A stretch of DNA of 64,000 nucleotides, from NCBI GenBank assembly GCA_022410635.1, contig JAJVDF010000015.1, positions 4,399,859 to 4,463,858 of the forward strand, written 5' to 3'. Both the position numbers and the translations under genes were made by a program. The notes under the pieces are model-generated. The model saw only the letters and a program-made list of their open reading frames with translations, did not search any database and was not told the origin of the DNA. How positions within the stretch are numbered: the stretch's first letter is position 1; each line of letters begins with the position of its first letter. Below are positions 52,401 to 61,400 of this stretch, one piece after another. Source of the DNA: Tretioscincus oriximinensis. Its lineage: Eukaryota > Chordata > Lepidosauria > Squamata > Gymnophthalmidae.

Positions 52401-55400
52401 TATTTATGAAAATTTAGGCTCCTTCCATATTANTCCAGTCTTTATTCCCTTCCAGAGAGAAATCTGGGAGCCCTGCTATCTACAGGCCATTCCAGAATGG
52501 CTTAAATCCCTTCTTGGAATGCAGCAAAGTCCAGTACCGAAAGGGCTCTATTAATTGTAGCTAAATAAATGGTTACTGTAACCTTTTTTAATTTTCTTAA
52601 AAGTGTGAAATGGTGCAAGAAATGTGGGAAATTTTTGGGAAGGGGAAAACATCCCAAATTATTGTATTTAAAAACAAATCTGACATTTTTGTCTTTCAAG
52701 GATTCTTCTAGTGATGACAACACTGTCTCTCTGTGTCACTTTCCATTTGTCTTCAACTTGCTGACCAAGATAAGAATGATGGACTTTCCAAGTTATTTTA
52801 AGCCAAGTGTAAGAAGGGATGTGAATGTTGTTGTTGGTATGGGTGGTGGTGATGGTGATGGTAGTGATTCTTAGGGGGCCAATGGGAGAGTTGGCATCCT
52901 GCCATGGGCATGTAGCTCATCTCCTTCAAAGGCACAGGTAGCCTCCACATGTCGCTCACCGATTTTACTATTTTTTGATATTCTGGAACAGAGCTCTTCT
53001 GGGATTATTTCAACTTTAAGTCAGTATTTCTTATTTTAACACATTAAACAATGCAAAATCTTCAGCCTAGGGCACCTGGCCTAATATTCCAGGACTGTAT
53101 CAGGAGCTGGCAAATTAAGAGCTATTCTGAAATTATAGTGTAATGAGCCATCTAGATGCAGCCATAGAAAGTACTTGGGTGAAATTTCACATGCTGCATC
53201 TAACATGATATCCTAAATAAAGAGTATTTAGATATTGCGGTCACACAAGTGCCTTTAATCCATCTTCAGTCCTTAGGAACTGGGTTGAAAATCAGAAAAC
53301 CAAGAAAAAATGNTTTTCCTGGTTTTCAATCCAGTTCTTCAGGACTAATGAGCTCATATGTGTTTGCAACCAGTGTTCCAAACTGCTCTGTCAGAAGCAC
53401 AAATGATCCTGCCTAAAATCTGAAAGAATCCACATTAGACTGTAANAACACCCTAAAACAGATAACTAGTAAAAAGGAACACTCCGTTATCATACTTACC
53501 TATGGGATGGTATTCTAGGATCTAGGAGGCAAGTCATGTCTTTGCACTATGGTTTTATCTGATTGGCTGCAGCGACAGAAGCCCCATTCTTATGAAAGGT
53601 TTTAAGTGGCCTCCTGGCAGAGTATTCCCAGTCCTTCTGGAGATGTCATAAAAAAGAAACTAGAACTGCCCCCTAATCATGAGTTCACAGGTAAGTAGAT
53701 AAATAGAAGGCAGAGACTTTTAAAAAAATCACAAAACACCACTTTATTTGATTAACAAGCAGGAAAATGAGCAAAAACTGACTAGCAAATGAAGGAACAA
53801 TGAAGGGAGAAGAGACTCTGTGANCAGATAAATGTAAGAAATGCAGAATATCACCAAAAATTGTTGTAGAAACAAAGTGAACCATAGTCCAAAGAGGTGG
53901 ATTGGCATGACTTANCTACTAGATCCTAGAACATCACCCCACAGGTAAGCATGATAATGGGGTGTTCCTTTCTCTGGATCTAGGAGGCATATCATGCCTT
54001 TCCACTATGGGATATACCCAAGTATTGAAAACATCCTAGGGAAGGGGGCTATGGTTCTTCCAATATGTATTATAAAATGCACCTCTCGTATGCTGCATTG
54101 TCCAATGAATCGGCATCCAATTTCTAATGGTGGGTAAATGTACACGGTGAAGACCACACAGCCACCCTACAAATATCTTGGATAGATGCCCTATATTAGT
54201 AAGCAACAGTGGTCAAGGCTAACCTTGTGGAGTGCGGGAACACCAGACTCGGAGGCACTTTGCCTTCTGACCTGTAATAGGTTAGCTTAATGCATTCCAC
54301 TAACCAAGAGGCAATAGTTCTGGACTTTCTGCTTACAATGATGAAAAAGGACAAACAATGCCTCAGTTTTCCTAAATTCTGCCGTGTGCCTCACATATGT
54401 GAGGAGTGCCCTACAGATGTGCAGTGTGTGACAATACTTTTCCTGTTGAGATTTGGGATTAGGACAGAAAGATGACAAATGCAACTCTTGGTCCAAATGA
54501 AATTTAGACGACACCTTTGGTCTGAACAAAGGATTTGTGGAAAGAATGATGGCACCTGGTGTGTTACAGAAGCATTGAGACTGCATGGAAAGGACTGCGA
54601 GCTCAGACCCACACCTTGAGGGAGATAGTGGCGGTGAGGAAAATGGTTTGTAAGTGTAAAAGTGATGCAGAAGCTAAAGGCTTAAATGGAGAACCTTGTA
54701 AGGGCTGTAAGCACAAAATNTAGTTCCCTGGATCTAGGAAGTAAGTCATGCCCTTACAGTGGTGATTCCTGGTTTGCTGCAGCAACAGAAGCCCTGCCTC
54801 TAGAAACTGTATAAGCCCTTAAAGGCGGCCATATTCCCAGTCCTTCTGTTGCTGTTCAGCAAAACAGAAGTCTTCATCTCTTCCCAGTCAACTAGGCCCT
54901 TTATGGGCACTCTTCTCTGATGAAGAAGGGGGTCCAAATATTTCCAGAGATTCGTTGCGGACCCCAACTCACCGAAGATTTTTCGACACCAAACCTACGG
55001 AGGAATAGGTCTCTCAATTTAGATGGATAACTTATTCCTTCTTATCTGTGGTCAGTAATGCCTCCTCCCAAAACTCGCCTCAGTCCGTGGAGACTGTTAT
55101 GTTTCTGAGTGCTGATCAACAGCTTGCGGGCACCCTGGAAGTGTCACTGCAGGAGAAGGGAGCTAAAAGTGTTCCATTATTCCACCCAAGGGAACCGACC
55201 AAAGACGGATTCCAAACGATTGCTCACCCCTCATTATAACAATGGATAGCCAGGAAGTTGGCACCAACCTGGAAATAGGCACAGAACCTGCTGTTCTGAT
55301 GATGGGAGTAGACGTTTCTTCTCAAATTAGGCAGGCAGTAGAGGACTATTTCAATAAATGCCACCAAACCAGCAACGCCACTTTACGGAGGCTTTTTGGG

Positions 55401-58400
55401 TTGGAGTCTCCGGTATCCACCAGTCCCCCTCCGCTCACTCCGCTAGCTTTTCTGCCGAGTGCCTCCAAGTTGCTTGATCACAGCTGCTAGAAGTCCTCAC
55501 CATGGCGAGCGTTTAATCTTTTCAGGCGGATTTACGAGTAGAACTGGGAATGACATTGCCTGCCCAAAAAGGTAAAACTAAGCTGAAACCTCTGGGCGAG
55601 TCCGCCAAAAAATCGCACCCCCAAACTTTCAAAAGCGCCCAATAAGGACATGGGATGCAAGGCGCCAAACCCAGTTGACAAATCAGTGCAGGAGCATTCA
55701 GTGACATCTTCAAAAAAGATCAAGAAGACATCTAAGGGCGAAACAGAAACTCAACAAAAAATCTCTGGCGTTAAACGCAAAGAGAAAAAGAAAGAGAAAA
55801 AAGAGATAGAGGCTCCTTCAAAATACCTGAAAGCGGGCAAAAAGCCGGTTGAAGTTGCTGTGCCGGTAGAGGTGCCTAGTGAGCGGGAGAAACTACCAGA
55901 TCTGCCTTCCTGGAAGAACAGGAGGTCGCATTCTACCTCTCCAGCAAGCCAACCGTCTGTTAAATTACCACGCATTTCACAAGTTGCGTCTTTTAATAAG
56001 AGGCAAAGATCCCGCTCTCCTTCTCCACCAGAGCTTATACACAGAAAAAGATCTTGTAAAATCAAGCGTATCTCTGTCTCCTCACAAGGATCCCTTCAAC
56101 ACTGGGATCCTAATTCTCCATACGATACTCAATCAGATGAGGATACTAGCGCTAACAAGACACCCCTGGAGGAACCCAAGAGGATGAGGCTTCAGGAGAA
56201 TCTGCTTTCAGATTCTTTAAACCTGACTTTTATCCCAAAATATTGGAAAAGTTAATAGCTACTCTGGAACTTGAACATGCTAATCCTGTTTCAGATAAAC
56301 TAGCTAAAGAAAGAGCAAACCTTTTGATGCCACCAGATTCTAAGACTCAAAGTCCATCTTTACCAGCGTCCTTTAAAGAGCTGTTAACTAAAGAATGGTT
56401 ACTCCTACCAAGACTGCTAGACATCCTATTCTATTGAAAAAACTCTTTGACTTTGACATAGGCGAGCCCAAGGTATGGCAGTCTCTCGTCTCACATTCTG
56501 CTGCCCCCAGGGATGGTGACACTCCCTTAAGGGACCAAAAAAGGAAGATGGAAGGATTTCTCAGAAGAGCCTTNGAAATCGTCTCCCTTTCAGTACATAC
56601 AAATGCAATTATGGCCCTTTGCCATAGGGCAGCCTTCAAATGGGCAGAAGCTATTCTACAGGACCCTACACTCCCACCAGGCATCATCCGCCCCATCAAG
56701 TTCCTTCACCAAGTTCTCACATTATCAGCGGATGTATCTCTTTATTTGATGGTCGTGAAGGCTAGATCCATGGCTTTAAGTGTTGTAGCCAGAAGGGCAT
56801 TATGGCTGTGTTTTTGTCCGGAGACTCTCAAGTAAAGTCTAATCTTACCTCAGCCGCCTTTTCAGGCGGTATCTTATTTGGTATCTCCAAACTTAAGCAG
56901 ACTCTCGCAGATACAAAAAGCAAGAAAAAAAATCTGTGTTCCAACCTAAATTTGGAGGTAAAGAAAGATGATACTCTTCCTATCGAAAGGGCTACGGGTC
57001 TTTTACGCCCTATTTTCCTTCTAACAGACAAGGTTTTCGTCCCCAAAGGGCCTTTACCTCCAATTACAGAGCGCAATCCTTTCGTTCTAGAGGAAAAAAT
57101 AGATCTTACCTGCACAGGAGGGCTGCCAACAACCGCTCTTTCCAATGCTACTGACTCCAATCCTATCCCAGTGGAAGGTAGACTTAAACTATTTGCCCCA
57201 CAGTGGAAACTTTCGGGGGCACCTCCTTGGATTCTCAAAATTATTACAGAAGGTTACGTTCTGGAACTGGTACAGTCCTTCCCATGTGGTTCTTCTGTCC
57301 TCAAGACTGAAGCTTTGAATGAGGTGGTTGGGGAATTACTATCTCTCATTGCAATTGAACCAGTTCCCCCAGGGCAAGAAGGCTTGGGAGTTTACTCTCA
57401 TATGTTTGTAGTGGATAAAAGTCAGGGGGACACAGACCTATCCTAAATTTACAATATGTCAATACCTATTCGATCAGCTGTCCCCCAAAATTCTTATCTT
57501 TCCTCCTTGGACCTACAGAATACTTACTTTCGTATTCCAATACATCCCTATTCCTCCATTTTGCCTTAGGAGACCGTAACCTACAATTTTCTGTCTTTCC
57601 CTTTGGCATGAGTTCCTCACCTAGGCTTTTCTCAAAGACCCTTGGCTTCGTCATGAGCATCCTGAGGGCCCAAGGAATAGTTCTTTTTGCTTATTTAGAC
57701 GATATTTTATTAATCTCAAAATCTCTAGCGCAAGCAAATAGGGACATTGATACCACCATAGACGTGTTACAATCTCACGGCTTCCTCATTAATCTGGCTA
57801 AAAGCTCACTCCAGCCGTCTCAAACTCTATCCCACCTTGGTGCCAACTTTGATACCCGGAGGGGTCCCATCACACCAGATCCTCTCAGAATTCAGTAATT
57901 GAAAGAGATGGTGGTTTCAATAAGATGTTCTCCTAGTTCACCTTTATCTCTCCTAGCCCCTTTGCTTGGAAAAATGGTGCCCTTTTTTGATATTGTACTA
58001 GGCTAGGTTTCATGCTAGAGAGTTGCAGTGGTTGTTGCTTCCTTTCACTAATCCAATAGCCTTAAAAATTGATTTATATTTATCCCTTACTAAGCATTTT
58101 ACTCAGACCCTGGCTTGGTGGCAGGACATAGAATTTCTCAGTAGGGGCACTCCGTTAGCACCATCCCAACGAACGGTAATTATGNCAGATGCCAGATGGG
58201 GAGCCCACTGTCAGGGGAGGATGATGCAAGGAGGGTGGTCAACGTCTGACCTAACTCATTCTATAAATTGGCTTGAGTTGAAAACTATCTTTCTAGCCCT
58301 GACAGCCTTTACTAACTTACTGAGGGACCAGCATGTCTTTGTTTTTACAGATAACACCACGGCTAAGGCTCATATTAACAAACAGGGCAGTACAAGATCT

Positions 58401-61400
58401 AGAAGTCTAATGGCATCTTCCGATGGGCAGAGCATAACATTTTGTCTTTATCTGCTCTTTACATTCAGAGCACATTCAACATCTCAGCAGACAGAAAATT
58501 TCAGCAGCCAAGTGGAAATTGCACCCCAACCTGTTTGCCAGAATTGTCCGAAAGAGGGGCTTACCTGTAATGGACTTATTTGCAACCAAAGAGAATTCAC
58601 AAGTTCCCTGGTTTCTAGTGCGCTTCCACTAACCAGAAGTGGAGGGGGTGGACACTCTTTCCCAGCACTGGCCACAAGGGATATTCTATGCATTTCCACC
58701 TCTTCCAATGATACCAAAATTACTATCCAGAATAAGAGACTCCTCTTCGATTGTCATTCCCATAGCTCCCTTCTGGCCCAAAAGACCGTAGTTCTCCATT
58801 CTGAAAACTCGCGGTCAGCCAACCTTTCTGGATACCTTGCTGGCATGACCAGCTATCCCAAGGCCGCCTAGTACATTCCAATCACGGCTNGCTAAAACTA
58901 ACTGCATGGAGGATCAAAGGGTGGGGTACAGACAGTTTGGGTACCCTGAATCTGTTTTTTNCACTTTACTGAAAGATAAAAGACAATCCACCCTTTTCGT
59001 TTATTCCAGGGTTTGGAAGACCTTTTGTAACTGGTGTGACTCTATAGATATTAATCCTTTCCAAGCCTTTCACGAAGAAGTTATTTTCTTCCTGCAGAAA
59101 GGATTAGAAATGGGATCAAGATCCAGCACAAGATCCACTTCCTGAATAAGCTTTTGGACAGGTTTGTTTTTGGACAGATTTGTGTTGGGAACCATTAATA
59201 TCTACTACTGAGGCAAAAGCCGGCACTTGATGCCTTATAGTACTGGATCTAAGGCCCATATTTAGTCTTTTTTGTAAGAACACAAATCAGCTGTTCTACC
59301 GAGGCGTAAAAAGGGTCAGTGATAGCCCATGCAAAGAACACTTTCTAAGTGTGAGAGTAGGATTTCAAAGTAGACTATCATTTATCAGACGACATAGTCT
59401 CTATGATGTCCTCAGGATAGCCTACTTTTCTGAGTTTCTGAGCCTCCATGCAGTTAAGGCCAACCACTTTGAATTGGGATGAACGACATGGCTTTGTATC
59501 ACCTTTGTACCATGGTCTTGACGCCAGTAGGGAGCCACCATAATTACCTGGGCTGCAGAGTTTCTTAGGCAAGCTAAAAACCTTGGCGGTAGCGGAATGG
59601 ATGGAAAAACATATAGGAGTCCTCTTGGCCACCGATGAGACAAGGCATCCACTCCCACCACACCATGTTGATGGAATCTGGGCAAGAATCACAGAACCTG
59701 GGCGTTCTCACTGAATGTGAAGAAGTCCATTACTGGAGTTCCCCATCTAGCTGTCAAGTAGTTGAACAGGGAGGGAAATATTGCTATGGTAAGCGAAAAT
59801 TGTTCTGCCTGTAGCTCTGAAAGTACTTGGTTGAAAGATTCNCTGATTTGGGCAGGAGAGTCTTAATAGGTTTCCACCTGGAGTGCATTAGTCTAGAGTC
59901 CATGAAGAAAAATGAAACCAAGGCCTAAAGGCAGCCAGGAAAAAGTGAAAGTTTCTGTGACGTGTCAGTGACAGAAGGACTGGGAATACTCCACCAGGAG
60001 CCTACTTAAAGCCTCTCATAAGGGCGGTGCTTCTGATGCTGCAGCCAATCAGATTAACCCATAGTGGAAAGACATGACTTATCTCCTGCAACCTGATTTC
60101 ATAAGAGAAGTATTCCAGGCCCTTGATCATTCTTGTTGAGGGGATTAACTAGGTGAAAAACAGCTAAAATGTAGAAATTAATCCTCTTAAGTGGAGGGAA
60201 GGGCCTGGAGGAAAGAGATGCAGCTAGTCACTTTTTCCCCTCTTCCCACATTTGTGCACAATTGAAGAAGTTTTACCTAGTTGCGTCTTTCCTCTAGGCA
60301 CTTCCCTACACTTAAGAGAATTAATTTCTGCACTTTAGCTGTTTTTATCATCTAGTTAATCCGCTTAATCACATTTACATGTGCTTTGTCATCTGCATTC
60401 ATTTATCTATAAAAGTCTGTTCTTGACATTGGTCCATTAGCGTCTGAAGATGTAAACGTGTCTATGAAAGCTCCTGCCGTCTGTCTTTCTCCTGTTGGTT
60501 TGAAAGTGCTACAAATCTCCTTGCTGGGCTTTCACAACTAAGACTACCACTCTTTTATTTCTGCTGACACAAGGTACTTTCCCTGCTGAGAGAAAATATT
60601 TCATTCACTTTGAAAGTGAGTCGTGATAATCTGATTGAGGATACTTTTCTCAGATTGAATCAGGTGGAGGAAAGATTCCTGAAAATTCCACTTACGGTAA
60701 GTTGACTTGGTCACTTTAGTTTCTTGTGGATTGCTTGGTTTATTTGTATTTAGAATGTAAATGTGTATGTTTATTGTAATAATTTTGTCTCCTGTTATTC
60801 TCAGGATGCCTCCAGATGGCAAAAGGAAATTGTGGTATCTTCTTTAGATGCCCTAATTGCTTTTTGCTACTACTGTCAGATGGCAGAACGCAATTCTGTG
60901 ACAATTTCTTACCATCAGCTGACTCTTCACATTATCATATCTGTTAAAAAATACCAAGATGTTAGGAAGTGCCTGTCGCTGTTCTTTGTATTTTTCCTGT
61001 ATTTGCTCTGCTATTAAGGCTAATAAATATTGATGGTGATTATTACTATATTAGTAAATAATAATTTTATTTATTATTCTATACTTATTACTGTATATCC
61101 TCTATAGTATATATAATATTATACTGTATAATTATGTATTTTAATTTTAAAATGTTACTACTCAAATTATTACTACTTATATACTACACTTATACTATAA
61201 AAATATGTATGGTTTATATACATTTTCATTTTTTTTCTTTTTAAACTAAATCTTTTTAATTTCTGTAGCCTACTCTAGGACCTTTGGTATATAAATTCCT
61301 GAATAAATAAATAAAATGTAATATCAACGTCATAAAAACATAAGAGGAGCTCTGCTGAATCGGACCAAAGCCCATGTAGTCTAGCATTCTGTCTCAAACA

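Larger units (their letters stand above)
53474..60092 (-). mobile_element. DIRS copy A, minus strand, internally deleted and interrupted
   Basis: Terminal repeats at about 53514-53645 and 59970-60092 (gcagccaatcagat side). On the minus strand from the right: the RNase H/methyltransferase end ([20 protein letters not shown] at 59600-59685), the recombinase start (59160-59480), the interruption by copy B, and then the recombinase remainder (54590-54720 and 54287-54586, [14 protein letters not shown]). Gag and RT are missing. Confidence 0.78.

Noticed and set aside
52840..52875. (GGTGAT)n stretch after exon 16 as a coding repeat
   Set aside because: It follows a good GTAAGA donor and reads into a stop; it is intronic.
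55650..56255. Lys/Ser-rich 201-codon frame as a possible nuclear host protein
   Set aside because: It lies between a DIRS terminal repeat and DIRS gag/RT, and corresponds to the basic gag-like part of the copy at 44.1-50.6 kb.
60805..61014. Open block after a strong acceptor (ttctcag|gatgcc) between exons 17 and 18
   Set aside because: It is in phase 0, but no good donor follows, and HECT alignment requires exon 17 to join exon 18 directly. It may be a cryptic exon at most.
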